Shown in pieces: positions 50,773 through 59,052 of a stretch of 64,000 bases of DNA. The stretch is taken from assembly GCA_947632175.1 (NCBI GenBank), contig CANROC010000013.1:1-64000 (forward strand). The letters run 5' to 3'. Source of the stretch: an uncultured Oscillospiraceae bacterium. Its GTDB lineage: Bacteria; Bacillota; Clostridia; Oscillospirales; Oscillospiraceae. The notes under the pieces are model-generated. The model searched no databases. It saw only the letters and a list, made by a program, of their open reading frames with translations, and was not told the DNA's origin. A program made the translations under genes and the position numbers. Numbering within the stretch: the first letter of the stretch is position 1; every line of letters starts with the position of its first letter.

Positions 50773-50812
50773 ATTATACCAGCATCTCCCCGCCTTCGCA
50801 AGGCGGGGAGAT
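50773..50812 (-). promoter_or_regulatory. promoter with overlapping 29-bp palindrome, aminopeptidase-EutH operon
   Basis: On the minus strand TTGCGA (50796-50801) and a perfect TATAAT (50773-50778) are 17 bp apart. ATCTCCCCGCC-TTCGCAA-GGCGGGGAGAT (50784-50812) is a perfect 11-bp inverted repeat that covers the -35 box and spacer, where a repressor would block polymerase. No regulator gene is adjacent. Confidence 0.6.
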
Positions 50813-50839
50813 AAAAAATTGCGGACAAGGGGCGGGCGA

Positions 50840-50868
50840 TTGACAGCCGGCGCGATCTGTGATATCAT
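50840..50868 (+). promoter_or_regulatory. sigma-A promoter of the DUF3784-like gene
   Basis: Consensus TTGACA and TATCAT separated by 17 bp. A 10-codon frame with its own weak ribosome-binding site (50891-50923, MDKPVLSEVL) ends 2 bp before the ATG of the membrane-protein gene and could be a leader peptide. Confidence 0.7.
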
Positions 50869-50925
50869 ATCACTCAGAAAGAGGAAATCCATGGACAAAC
50901 CGGTCTTATCGGAGGTGCTTTGACG

Positions 50926-51243
50926 ATGCTGGCGTATTCCATCATTATGTTTTTGGCGGCGGCTCTTTTTTCCGCGTTCAGCGTGGCGATCTATAAGGGC
51001 AGGACCGATCTGATCCACGCGTATCATCAGGCCAAGGTCCGGGACAAGGCCGCTTACGGCAGGGCCTTCGGAAAAGCGCTGTCCTGCTTTGCCCTGGCGA
51101 TGGTGCTCAGCGGGCTCGTGGGCCTGTTTGCCGACACGAAGCCTCTGGGAATGGCCGCTGTCGCGGTCCTGCTCGTGGGCTTGTGCATCGGGGCCGGCTC
51201 GATCGTCGCGGTACAGCGCAAGTACAACAAGGGCGTTTTCTGA
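50926..51243 (+). CDS. DUF3784-like small membrane protein
   Basis: 105 residues from ATG 50926, eight bases after GGAGGTG. Three hydrophobic segments (~3-23, ~53-70, ~76-97) with a cytoplasmic loop (IYKGRTDLIHAYHQAKVRDK) fit DUF3784 proteins: small, three spans, unknown role. Monocistronic between its own promoter and a strong terminator. Confidence 0.7.
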   Translation: MLAYSIIMFLAAALFSAFSVAIYKGRTDLIHAYHQAKVRDKAAYGRAFGKALSCFALAMVLSGLVGLFADTKPLGMAAVAVLLVGLCIGAGSIVAVQRKYNKGVF

Positions 51244-51270
51244 ATTTGCGCTCTCAGTCGTAAAAAAATC

Positions 51271-51306
51271 GCCCGGCCGTCATCGTTGGCGGCCGGGCAT
51301 TCTTTA
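51271..51306 (+). terminator. terminator of the DUF3784-like gene
   Basis: GCCCGGCCG...CGGCCGGGC stem (9 bp) followed by ATTCTTTATT, 30 bp after the stop codon. Confidence 0.75.
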
Positions 51307-51353
51307 TTCACTATTCAATTATCCGGCGTGATACTTCAGCGCCGGCGGGGCGG

Positions 51354-51494
51354 TCATCTCCAGAGCTCGGGGTTCCGAAGCCGCTCTACGCCGCCGATGG
51401 CAGCCACGAAACGAAGTCCCTGCGTAAGCTCGCGCTCCACACTGACGGTGTTTCTTCTGGCGTTTCCTTTCCTGTTAGTATCATGCTTTTTCAT
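51354..51494 (-). CDS. small basic protein, 46 residues
   Basis: The minus-strand ATG at 51494 follows TTTGGAGGCATTGACT, a good ribosome-binding site at proper spacing. The product begins MKKHDTNRKGNARRNTVSVE, continues with a helix containing LTQGLRFVAAIGGVERLRN and ends PELWR. The lysine/arginine-rich start and amphipathic helix could bind nucleic acid or membrane. No family recognised. The strong start site and an otherwise empty 390-bp gap are the support. Confidence 0.5.
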   Translation of the reverse strand: MKKHDTNRKGNARRNTVSVERELTQGLRFVAAIGGVERLRNPELWR

Positions 51495-51632
51495 AGTCAA
51501 TGCCTCCAAAGAATTGTTGCGTCGTTCCTAACGACGCCCCTTATTATAGGCATTTTCCGCGCAATAGAAATAGTGTTTTTTGCGGACTAACTTTGCAAAT
51601 CTTGCGCACGGAAAGAGACAAATTCGTCGTTT

Positions 51633-53123
51633 TCAACACAGCGCCACGCGCCCGGTGGCCACATTCTCCACGAAGGCCCGGTCGTGCTCCACAAAAAGCA
51701 TGGTGGGGGCAAAGCGGGTCAGGAGCGCCTCAATCTGCATCCGGGAGATCACGTCCACGTAGTTCAATGGCTCGTCCCAGATGTAAAGGTGGGCCCGTTC
51801 GGCCAGGGACCGGGCCAGGAGGGCCTTCTTTTTCTGCCCCTGGGACCAGGTCTCCAGGGGCTTTTCAAACTGCGCCCGCTCGAATCCCAGCTTGCGAAGG
51901 ATGGACTGGAAGATACTGCGGTCAATGTCGAACCCGGCGGCGTAAGCCTCCAGACTGCCACGCAGATGGGAGGTGTCCTGGCTCACGTAGGAGACGGTGA
52001 GGCCGGAGGCGGTGCTCACAAGCCCCGTGTGGGGCACGTCCTCCCCCAAAATGAGCCGCAGGACGCTGGTCTTCCCGCACCCATTGGGGCCGGTGAGGGC
52101 CAGACGCTCACCGGGGCGGAGCTCGAACGTGAGGCCGCGCACCACCTCCCGCCCGCCGTAGGCGACGGACACGTCCCGCAGCTCCACGACCCGCGTGGCC
52201 CGGTGAGTGAGGGGAGAGAGCTTCAGCTCCTCGTCCCGCTCGATGTTCCGCAGGAGCTTGGACTTGTCCTCCACAGCCCGCTCCCGGCGCTCCTCGATGG
52301 CCTTGGAGCGCTTTTGCTGTTTGGCGGCCTTGGCGGCCTGCTTGGGGGCCCAGCCCTTCTTCACGTCGGCCTTGTCGGTGTGGGAGAGGTACTTGGAACG
52401 CTCGGCCTTGTCCGACCACTGGGCGTGCTCACGGGCCGCGTCGGTGAGACGCGCGATCTCGCCGCGCAGCTTCTCGTTCTCCGCCCGCTCCCAGTCGTCC
52501 TGCCGCCGCTTGTTCTCCCACCAGACGGAGAAGGACCCCCGCGTCACCTCGATGTTCGTGCGGTTGATGCTCAGGGTGTGGTCGGTGCACCGGTCCAGCA
52601 GCGCCCGGTCGTGGCTGACAAGAATAAAGCCCTTTTTCCGCGCCAGATAGTCCCCCACCAGCTCCCTGGCGGCCATATCCAGGTGGTTCGTGGGCTCGTC
52701 GATGAGGGGGAAGGCGTCGGGCGCGGCAAAAAGCGCCGCCAGCTCCGCCCGTGTCCGCTCCCCGCCGGAGAGGGTCCCCAGGGGACGGTCCAAAAGCTCC
52801 CCGTCGATGCCCAGCTTGGCAAGCTCCCGCAAAAGCCGCCATTCCTCCACCCCCTCCACGCCGGTGCGGAGGGCCCGCGCCGTGGGAAGAGCCGGGTCCT
52901 CCGCACGGACGGGGAAGTATTCAAAGACGAGGCCGGGGGCGAAGATGGTGCCGGAGTAGGGGAGTTCCCCCAGGAGACACCGCAAAAACGTGGTCTTCCC
53001 CCGCCCGTTTCGCCCGGTGAAGCCCAGCCGCCAGTCCGTGTCCAGGCGGAAGGAGACGTTTTCAAAGATGTTGTCGTGACTGCCCTCATAGGCAAAGGTG
53101 AAATTTGTGACGTCGATCAGCAT
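51633..53123 (-). CDS. ABC-F protein, probable ribosomal-protection antibiotic resistance factor (Lsa-type)
   Basis: 496 residues from ATG 53123 (AAAGGCG upstream). Two ABC cassettes in one soluble chain, no membrane domain. First: Walker A GRNGRGKTT, signature LSGGERTR, Walker B region FPLIDEPTNHLD. Second: Walker A GPNGCGKTS, a divergent signature (WSQGQKKKALL), Walker B LYIWDEPLNYVDV. The ~100-residue charged linker between them (ARIHD-type helices rich in Lys/Arg/Glu) is the ribosome-reaching element. LSGGERT with IWDEPLNYVD fits the Lsa/VmlR resistance class, which frees ribosomes from lincosamides, streptogramin A and pleuromutilins. The upstream leader peptide and terminator strongly support antibiotic-induced expression. 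Confidence 0.88.
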   Translation of the reverse strand: MLIDVTNFTFAYEGSHDNIFENVSFRLDTDWRLGFTGRNGRGKTTFLRCLLGELPYSGTIFAPGLVFEYFPVRAEDPALPTARALRTGVEGVEEWRLLRELAKLGIDGELLDRPLGTLSGGERTRAELAALFAAPDAFPLIDEPTNHLDMAARELVGDYLARKKGFILVSHDRALLDRCTDHTLSINRTNIEVTRGSFSVWWENKRRQDDWERAENEKLRGEIARLTDAAREHAQWSDKAERSKYLSHTDKADVKKGWAPKQAAKAAKQQKRSKAIEERRERAVEDKSKLLRNIERDEELKLSPLTHRATRVVELRDVSVAYGGREVVRGLTFELRPGERLALTGPNGCGKTSVLRLILGEDVPHTGLVSTASGLTVSYVSQDTSHLRGSLEAYAAGFDIDRSIFQSILRKLGFERAQFEKPLETWSQGQKKKALLARSLAERAHLYIWDEPLNYVDVISRMQIEALLTRFAPTMLFVEHDRAFVENVATGRVALC

Positions 53124-53150
53124 AGTTGCGCCTTTCATAAAAAATGAGCC

Positions 53151-53181
53151 GCGGGAAGATCCCGCGACTCACAAAAGGGCG
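53151..53181 (-). terminator. attenuator terminator upstream of the ABC-F gene
   Basis: On the minus strand GAGTCGCGGGA-TCT-TCCCGCGGCTC is followed by ATTTTTT, ending ~30 nt before the ABC-F start codon. It lies inside the transcript from the promoter at 53324-53352. A second hairpin (AGGGCG-TCCGAG-CGCCCT) just before it could compete as an anti-terminator element. Confidence 0.8.
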
Positions 53182-53273
53182 CTCGGACGCCCTGAAAGAG
53201 TGCAAAAGGATGGTATTTCTTCCCGCCACCGGCGCTCAGGGCACAGCTGGCCCCTCCATGTGCGCCTTAAAAT

Positions 53274-53294
53274 TTAAGCGAGAAAAGAATTCAT
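53274..53294 (-). CDS. 6-residue leader peptide (MNSFLA) of the ABC-F attenuator
   Basis: ATG AAT TCT TTT CTC GCT TAA preceded by TTGGAGGTGCAGGG, a strong ribosome-binding site. Placement between promoter and terminator matches known attenuators of ABC-F resistance genes, in which drug-stalled ribosomes on a short leader change RNA folding and allow read-through. Confidence 0.7.
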   Translation of the reverse strand: MNSFLA

Positions 53295-53323
53295 CCCTGC
53301 ACCTCCAAGTTGTTGTTGAGGAC

Positions 53324-53352
53324 AGGATAGCACAAAGAGTAGGGGTTGTCAA
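53324..53352 (-). promoter_or_regulatory. sigma-A promoter of the ABC-F leader
   Basis: Consensus TTGACA and TATCCT separated by 17 bp on the minus strand. The leader RNA from here to the ABC-F start is about 190 nt. Confidence 0.8.
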
Positions 53353-53389
53353 GGGGGTCAAAATGATTGGCGGCCGACCTGTCAACCCA

Positions 53390-53960
53390 CCTTCGCTGCC
53401 CCCCTGCCCCCCTCCTACGAGGAGGGGGCGAAAAAGGTTGCGGCTTCGCCGCAGATTTTGATTTGCCCGCGCGGCGGGGACGGGGGGACGGGGGACGGGG
53501 GAAGGGGGACGGGCGGGTTTAGAACCCGCCCCTACAGTTTTTGGAATGTTTCCAATCAACGCCGTACGGGCCGCATCTCCGCGCTAAGAGCCGCCGCTGC
53601 ACGGCGGTTGCGCTCGTGATGCGCGCCTGCGGGCGCAGGCCCACGGCGGCCCATGTTGCAGGGCCCGGATTGCCCCCGATAAACGCCGTAGGGGCCGCCA
53701 CTCTTGGCGGCCCGCGTTTCAATGATCTCCGGTGTTGGTTGAATGGGATAACCTCCCAAATCCACCGTAGGGGCGGGTTCCATGTGTCCGCCCGTGCCCA
53801 CGTTGCATGACGGGACCGATTCCGATAACCCGCACCAGCCCCCGTCTTGGAGCCCCCTCCTCGTAGGAGGGGGGCAGGGGGGAAGCGAGCGTTGGATGAC
53901 CGAGCGGTTCCGAGAATCCGCACCAGCCCCGACGCCCTCGCCCCTCCGGTCAGGAGGGGC
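53390..53960. repeat. repeat-rich noncoding region with REP-like palindromes
   Basis: About 570 bp without a supportable gene. It holds copies of CCCCCTCCT-ACG-AGGAGGGGG (53404-53430; 53852-53876), GGGCGGGTT-TAG-AACCCGCCC (53510-53531), several 'GTAGGGGC' units (near 53525, 53690 and 53767) and short G-rich tandem runs (53475-53512). Similar GGGCGGGTT palindromes recur at 60330-60350. It probably accumulated as dispersed palindromic repeats between convergent or terminated transcription units. Confidence 0.7.
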
Positions 53961-53972
53961 GGGGGCAAGCGC

Positions 53973-54707
53973 TTATTCCTCCTCCTGGAAGCTGTCGATG
54001 CCGTAGCCTGTGACGGTGTCGCCGCGGGACCAGGTGATGGGGACGTAGCAGGGGGTATGGTCGGGGTCGTCGCTGGCGTAGATGACGTAATCCATGGTGC
54101 CCTCCCCGGCGTGGCCGGTGCTGCCGCCTCTGGTGACGATGCTGTTGTCCGTCTTCCACTCGCCGGTACACAGGTCCCGGATGGCGTAGTCGCGCTCGAC
54201 GATGACGCCGTCTTCGATGCGCTTGACGGTGAAGGACGCGCGGACGTTGTCGTCCTCATAGCGGTAGGTGTAGGTGTGGTCCGGGGAGGCGTCTACCTCG
54301 TCCTTCACATCGATGATGCGGTCGAACAGCGTCTCCTCGTCCCTGGCCAGGAAGACATAAATCTTCAGCTCGTCCTCATTGTCGCTGACATGGTCGGCGA
54401 AAAGGAAGTGAGGCAGCTCGATGGTTTCCGCCCCCACCAGGCGCGCGTTGCCAAAGAGACCGCGGCGCAAAAATCCGTCGCCGAAATCCTCCCAGTCGCC
54501 CAGATACGTGTGTACCGCGGCCGCCGCCGTCAGCGCCAGCGTTGCGGTGAGCGCGGCGGCGATGAGCACCATGCGCCAGGGCCTGCTCTTCCTGCGGCGC
54601 GGAGCCTTCTCACCTACGCCGGCGAGCTGGGCCTGGATCTCAAGGCGCTTTTCATCGCTCAGGCGCTGCTGTTCCATGTCCTCCCTGTATTTTTCTTTAA
54701 AACTCAT
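53973..54707 (-). CDS. membrane anti-sigma factor-like protein
   Basis: 244 residues. Cytoplasmic N-terminal ~45 residues rich in charged residues (KYREDMEQQRLSDEKRLEIQ), one membrane span (~46-66, MVLIAAALTATLALTAAAAV), and an extracytoplasmic strand-rich domain with many acidic residues. It overlaps the sigma gene by 11 bp. This is the DUF4179-type arrangement in which the N-terminal helix holds the sigma factor at the membrane. The signal sensed is unknown. Confidence 0.75.
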   Translation of the reverse strand: MSFKEKYREDMEQQRLSDEKRLEIQAQLAGVGEKAPRRRKSRPWRMVLIAAALTATLALTAAAAVHTYLGDWEDFGDGFLRRGLFGNARLVGAETIELPHFLFADHVSDNEDELKIYVFLARDEETLFDRIIDVKDEVDASPDHTYTYRYEDDNVRASFTVKRIEDGVIVERDYAIRDLCTGEWKTDNSIVTRGGSTGHAGEGTMDYVIYASDDPDHTPCYVPITWSRGDTVTGYGIDSFQEEE

Positions 54708-55152
54708 CCTGAAGCTCCTTTCTCAGCCTCTCCCGCGCACGGGCAAGGCGTGTCTGCACCGCCGTGCGGGTGATTTTCAGAATCTTCGCGATCTGGGCCT
54801 GGCCAAGCCCCTCAAAGCAGTAGAGATGCACCACGGCCCGGTACTTTTCCGGGAGCCGCCAGACCGCGTCCAGCACCTCGCTTGTCCCCGCCTCCGGCGC
54901 GGGGATGTTTTCCGTGAGCTCCGCCCGCCGGGACAGGCGGCGCAGAGCGCTTTTGGCCTCGTTGGCGGCGCAGGTGAGGAGCCACTGCCGCTCCTTTCCC
55001 TCCTGCCGCCGCATCCGGCCCTCCAAAAGCCGCAGGAAGACGCTTTGACACACATCCTCCGCGTCCTGGCGTGAGCCAAGGATACTCAGCGCCAGCCGAT
55101 AGACGTCGTCGCCGTAGAGCCGGAAAAGCCTCCCGGCCTCCTCGCTGTCCAT
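54697..55152 (-). CDS. ECF RNA polymerase sigma factor
   Basis: 151 residues from ATG 55152, which has GGGGGAATGTGAGC upstream. Region 2 (LFRLYGDDVYRLALSILGSR, then DAEDVCQSVFLRLLEG) contains the DAED/VFL core-binding pattern; region 4 (LPEKYRAVVHLYCFEGLGQA and QIAKILKITRTAVQTRLARA) is a complete helix-turn-helix. Followed by its anti-sigma factor with overlap, as usual for self-regulated ECF pairs. Confidence 0.9.
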   Translation of the reverse strand: MDSEEAGRLFRLYGDDVYRLALSILGSRQDAEDVCQSVFLRLLEGRMRRQEGKERQWLLTCAANEAKSALRRLSRRAELTENIPAPEAGTSEVLDAVWRLPEKYRAVVHLYCFEGLGQAQIAKILKITRTAVQTRLARARERLRKELQDEF

Positions 55153-55233
55153 GCTCACATTCCCCCTTTTTTCTCTTTTTTGCCGCGACAACCATATAAC
55201 GCCCTGATCCCCGCCCTTATCACACTGTGGCAG

Positions 55234-55268
55234 AAAAAAAGCGAAACGGCGCGGGCCGTTTCGCTTTT
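55234..55268. terminator. bidirectional terminator
   Basis: AAAAGCGAAACGGC-GCGG-GCCGTTTCGCTTTT, a 14-bp perfect stem with A- and T-tracts on the two sides. It ends the ABC transporter transcript on the minus strand and insulates the sigma operon. Confidence 0.85.
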
Positions 55269-55284
55269 CGGGCGGGTGTCTGTT

Positions 55285-58260
55285 TTATTCCGTCCTCAGC
55301 GCTTCCACCGGGTTCTTGCGGGAGGCGATGCGGGATGGGACGAGGCCGGCGATGAAGGTGAGGAACATGCTGATGAGCACCAAAATCGCCGCCGCGCCCG
55401 CCGGCAGGACGGCGGAGAGCTCGTTGATGCCGGTGAGGCTGTGAAGGATGAGGTTGATGGGCAGAATGATGATGAGGGAGGCCAGGATGCCGATGAGGCC
55501 GGCCCCAAAGCCCACGATGAGCGTCTCGGCGTTGAAGACGCGGCCCACATCCCGCTTGGAGGCGCCAATGGCGCGGAGGATGCCGATCTCCTTGGTGCGC
55601 TCCAGGACGGAGATGTAGGTGATGATGCCGATCATGATGGAGCTGACCACCAGGGAGATGGAGACGAAGGCGATGAGCACATAGCTCACGGCATCGATGA
55701 TGGTGGTGACGGAGTCCATCAGGAGGGCCACAAGGTCGGTGTACTCAATCTCGTCCTCCTCGGCCACGCCCTTATTGTACTCCTCGATAAGCCGGGCGAT
55801 GGTGTCCTTGTCTTCAAAGGACGTGACATAGAGGCTGACGCGGCTGGGGGAATCGGGGGTGGCGTAGCCCAGGGCCTCCAGGTTCTGCTCCAGGTTGGCC
55901 TCCGACACCGTGGCCGGCATGAACTGGTCATAGAAGGTGAGGTACTGGCTGTCGGTAAAGGCGGCGGAAGCCATCTCGGCGGCCAGCGCCTCCGGTGTCA
56001 TCGCGGCGAACTTCGCCGCCTGCTGCTGGGCATAGCCCGCGGCGGCCATCTGGCGCAGGCCGTCCCGCGCGGCGCCCATAAGCTCCTCATCGGTCATGTT
56101 GGCAAAGTACGCCTCGATCCGCGAGGTGTCGGTGATGCCCATCTGCTGGGCGTAGAAGCCGATCATCATCTCCGTGACGCCCTGGCGGTCAAGGCCGGCG
56201 AGCCTCTGCTCCACATCGGCGTCCAGAGCCTCGTCCGTGGGGACGCAGGACATCTTCACAAAGAGGGAGACGCGCTCCGCCGGCTCCAGCCCCTCATAAT
56301 ACGCCTTGAAATCCGCGACCTTCTGGGCGTTGGTGAGCTCCGGGTCGTCGGGAGTGCGGAAAGGAAGACCCGTGAAGACATCCACGGTCTCATCAGCCAG
56401 CTGCTTTTGGACGCTCTCCTGCTTGGCCGTCTCGGCCATGGCGTACTGGGTCAGGGCCGCCGTGTAGCCGATCTGGCCGGAGACGGAGCCGCCCTCACCG
56501 TCCTCGGTGGGGCGGACGATGCCCACGACCTTCAGCGGGATGCCCACCTCGGGGTTGGTGTAGAGGTAGCTCATGCCCGTCTCGTTGGCGGTCATGTCCA
56601 CATAGCCGCCGCTGACGGGGTCGAGCTCGTAGTATTCCGAGGGGAGGATGAACTTGAAGCTTGTGTCGCAAAGCTCCTCATAGCTCCAGCTCAAGGTCTC
56701 GGATTCCACGGGATTGCCGGCCATCATGGCCTGCATCGTCTCGTTCATCTCCTGAGTGGAGATGAAGCCCAGGGCGTAGAGCATGAGGTCGGAGATCTCA
56801 TTGTGCCGGTCCACGAAAATGACGACCTCATCGTAGTTCTCCGGCCACTTGCCGTAAAGGACGTCGTACTGGTCCCGGACGGACTGGGCCACGCCCGTGC
56901 CGTCGGCCTCGGGCAGAAGCTCGTTCCAGACGTTGAACTGCTGGTACATCCCGCCCATGGTGTCAAAATAGCTGGAGAAGTCGCCGCCGAACATCCCCAT
57001 CATGGCCTGCTGCATCATCTCCATGACATCGGACTTCACCACGCCCCCGTCCTTGTCCTGAGTGTAGACGTCGAACTTGAAGTCGTAGGAGTAGTGGACC
57101 CGCGCCACGTCCATGATGCCGTTGCCACCCTCGTCCAGGAACTTTTTAAAGGCGGTGAGGTTGTTTGTCTTCGTCTGGGCGGTCATCATGGAGCTGAGCA
57201 TGTCGTACATGACGGTGGAGGAGTAGACCCGGTCGGGCTCGCGCTCCTCCTCCATGGCCTCCTGCCGGGAGTTCATGAAGCTCATGAGCATGGCGGACAT
57301 ATCCACGCTCTCCGCCTCGATGGTGATGGGGTAGCTGGTGAGGGTGTCCTCCTGGACCTGGTCGATGTACGCCTGGAACCCGGCAGACACGGAGAGAATG
57401 AGGGCGATGCCGATGATGCCGATGGACCCGGCGAAGCTGGTGAGGAACGTGCGCCCCTTTTTGGTCATCAGGTTGTTGAGGGAGAGGCTGAGGGCGGTGA
57501 AGAAGGACATGGACTTTTTCTTCTTCTCGCTCTTTTGCCGCTTCTGCTCCTTTTTGGTGAGGACCTGGGCCACGGAATCGTCCTCGTAGGGGTCAGAGTC
57601 GTCGATGATCCTGCCGTCCAGGAGCTTGACGATGCGGGTGGAGTACGTCTGGGCCAGCTCCGGGTTGTGGGTGACCATGATGACCAGCCGGTCCCGGGCG
57701 ATCTCCTTCAAAAGCTCCATGACCTGGAGGCTCGTCTCGGAATCCAGCGCCCCGGTGGGCTCGTCGGCCAGAAGGATGTCCGGATTGTTGATGAGGGCCC
57801 GGGCGATGGAGACGCGCTGCATCTGCCCGCCGGACATCTGGTTGGGCTTTTTGTAGATGTGCTCATCCAGCCCCACGGCTTTCAGGGCCTCCACGGCCCG
57901 GCGCCGCCGCTCACTCTTGGATACGCCGGAGAGCGTCAGCGCCAGCTCCACGTTCCGGAGGACCGTCTGGTGGGGGATGAGGTTGTAGCTCTGGAACACA
58001 AAGCCCACGGAGTGGTTGCGGTAGGTGTCCCAGTCACCGTCGTTATATTCCTTGGTGGACTTGCCGTTGATGATGAGGTCCCCGGAGGTGTACTGGTCCA
58101 GCCCCCCGATGATGTTCAAAAGCGTGGTCTTGCCCGAGCCCGACGGGCCCAGAACGGACACGAACTCGCTTTTGCGGAAGGAGATGGAGATCCCGTCCAG
58201 TGCCTGTTGGGTGAGGGCGCCGGTTATGTAGGTTTTGGTGATGTTGGTAAGTTTCAGCAT
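55285..58260 (-). CDS. MacB-like ABC transporter, ATPase fused to FtsX-type permease
   Basis: 991 residues from ATG 58260. A GTG eleven codons upstream (58293) has an excellent GGAGG and is an equally possible start. ATPase domain ~1-225: Walker [10 protein letters not shown], signature [15 protein letters not shown], Walker [12 protein letters not shown]. One membrane span (~280-300, [20 protein letters not shown]), then a very large ~500-residue extracytoplasmic domain with DEGGNGIMD and many acidic segments, and three C-terminal spans (~840-980). This is MacB/FtsX topology with ATPase and permease in one chain, though ATPase-first order is unlike LolCDE. Likely exports peptides or lipids, or signals bacitracin-type stress. 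Confidence 0.88.
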   Translation of the reverse strand: MLKLTNITKTYITGALTQQALDGISISFRKSEFVSVLGPSGSGKTTLLNIIGGLDQYTSGDLIINGKSTKEYNDGDWDTYRNHSVGFVFQSYNLIPHQTVLRNVELALTLSGVSKSERRRRAVEALKAVGLDEHIYKKPNQMSGGQMQRVSIARALINNPDILLADEPTGALDSETSLQVMELLKEIARDRLVIMVTHNPELAQTYSTRIVKLLDGRIIDDSDPYEDDSVAQVLTKKEQKRQKSEKKKKSMSFFTALSLSLNNLMTKKGRTFLTSFAGSIGIIGIALILSVSAGFQAYIDQVQEDTLTSYPITIEAESVDMSAMLMSFMNSRQEAMEEEREPDRVYSSTVMYDMLSSMMTAQTKTNNLTAFKKFLDEGGNGIMDVARVHYSYDFKFDVYTQDKDGGVVKSDVMEMMQQAMMGMFGGDFSSYFDTMGGMYQQFNVWNELLPEADGTGVAQSVRDQYDVLYGKWPENYDEVVIFVDRHNEISDLMLYALGFISTQEMNETMQAMMAGNPVESETLSWSYEELCDTSFKFILPSEYYELDPVSGGYVDMTANETGMSYLYTNPEVGIPLKVVGIVRPTEDGEGGSVSGQIGYTAALTQYAMAETAKQESVQKQLADETVDVFTGLPFRTPDDPELTNAQKVADFKAYYEGLEPAERVSLFVKMSCVPTDEALDADVEQRLAGLDRQGVTEMMIGFYAQQMGITDTSRIEAYFANMTDEELMGAARDGLRQMAAAGYAQQQAAKFAAMTPEALAAEMASAAFTDSQYLTFYDQFMPATVSEANLEQNLEALGYATPDSPSRVSLYVTSFEDKDTIARLIEEYNKGVAEEDEIEYTDLVALLMDSVTTIIDAVSYVLIAFVSISLVVSSIMIGIITYISVLERTKEIGILRAIGASKRDVGRVFNAETLIVGFGAGLIGILASLIIILPINLILHSLTGINELSAVLPAGAAAILVLISMFLTFIAGLVPSRIASRKNPVEALRTE

Positions 58261-58384
58261 AGCGCATCCCATTTCACAAAATTTTTTCAGCACTATTATA
58301 CCTCCGCCCGCTGGGAAAGAGTTAACAAACTTTAAATTATTTGCCCCCCAAACCGGGGCATAGCGCCGAAGAACGGAAAAAGAG

Positions 58385-58413
58385 TTGACAAACCCGCCTC
58401 CCAAAGGTAAAAT
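58385..58413 (+). promoter_or_regulatory. sigma-A promoter of DUF896 gene and probably tRNA-Leu
   Basis: TTGACA and TAAAAT with a 17-bp spacer, 22 bp before the start codon of the DUF896 gene. Confidence 0.75.
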
Positions 58414-58434
58414 AGATGGACACGAGGTGTTGTT

Positions 58435-58638
58435 ATGGACCAAAAGCGCATAGACCGCATCAGCGAGCTCACCCGCATCTCCCGTGAGCGCCCCCTGACC
58501 GCAGAAGAGCTTGCCGAGCGCGCCGCTCTTCGCGCGGAGTACATCGCCAGTGTCAAGCGCAGCCTGGAGACCCAGCTGGAGAATACCTACCTCGTAGACG
58601 ACCGCGGCGCCAAGCGCCCCCTCCCCAAAAAGCCCTGA
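58435..58638 (+). CDS. DUF896 family protein (YnzC-like)
   Basis: 67 residues: MDQKRIDRISELTRISRERP and LTAEELAERAALRAEYIASV followed by KRSLETQLENTYLVDDRG. The two-helix hairpin and R-x-E-Y-I-x-x-V-x-x-S-L-x-x-Q-L/T signature are characteristic of DUF896. Members such as B. subtilis YnzC are small, widespread in Firmicutes and poorly understood. The tRNA-Leu gene starts 4 bp after its stop, so the two may share a transcript. Confidence 0.9.
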   Translation: MDQKRIDRISELTRISRERPLTAEELAERAALRAEYIASVKRSLETQLENTYLVDDRGAKRPLPKKP

Positions 58639-58641
58639 CAC

Positions 58642-58728
58642 GCCGGTGTGGCGGAACTGGCAGACGCCCGGGACTTAAAATCCCGTGATGGCAACATCGT
58701 ACCGGTTCGATCCCGGTCACCGGCACCA
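58642..58728 (+). tRNA. tRNA-Leu (TAA anticodon)
   Basis: 87 nt including encoded CCA. Acceptor GCCGGTG/CACCGGC, anticodon stem CGGGA/TCCCG with loop containing TAA, long type II variable arm, T-arm CCGG-TTCGATC-CCGG. Type II structure and TAA identify leucine. Confidence 0.92.
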
Positions 58729-58779
58729 AAGCTGGCTTTGAAGGCGCTTCGCGCTTTCAAATGCCAAGGGGAAACGTGC

Positions 58780-58827
58780 GGAAAGCCTTCGGCGAAAGGT
58801 CTGCGGACCTTTCGCCGAAGGCTTTCC
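58780..58827. repeat. perfect 22-bp inverted repeat downstream of tRNA-Leu
   Basis: The arms at 58780-58801 and 58806-58827 are perfect 22-bp complements (starting GGAAAGCCTTCGGCGAAAGG) around a TGCG loop. A second hairpin, TTTGAAGGCG-CTTCG-CGCTTTCAAA, lies at 58738-58762. No T-tract follows, so it is probably not a simple terminator. Confidence 0.85.
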
Positions 58828-58829
58828 TG

Positions 58830-59022
58830 CCGTTTTGCTCCGCGCACGGCCTCGTCGTCGCTGATGCCGCTTTGCTTCGCCCTCCCTTTGGTCGGGCTCA
58901 GGCGCTGGCATCGCTCCTCCTCCCCCCAACGGGCTTCGCCCGCCGGGGGCCCCGGGCCGCACACTCCGCAAAACAAAAGGTATTTTTCCCGACGTACATG
59001 CCGCCGGAAAAAATGATCGATG
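58830..59022. repeat. dispersed repeat family 2, long copy (contains the shared internal module)
   Basis: It begins CGTTTTGCTCCGCGCAC and ends GCAAAACAAAAGGTATTTTT, CCCGACGTACATGCCGCCGG and AAAA. The outer arms GTTTTGC/GCAAAAC pair, and TTTTTCCCG/CGGAAAAA forms an end hairpin around the loop ACGTACATGCCGC. The ~95-bp module inside (about 58851-58945) is also present in MITE copies B and C. A short copy without the module is at 60229-60320. Confidence 0.8.
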
Positions 59023-59052
59023 AGAGTTTTTTACAAGCTGAGGACACAATTA

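Noticed and set aside
50891..50923. 10-residue leader peptide before the DUF3784-like gene as a firm gene call
   Set aside because: Weak ribosome-binding site and no attenuator hairpin between it and the gene; mentioned only as a possibility.
55180..58335. A 1,051-codon open frame opposite the MacB-like transporter
   Set aside because: Asp/Gly/His-rich translation with no domain; antisense shadow of a well-supported gene.
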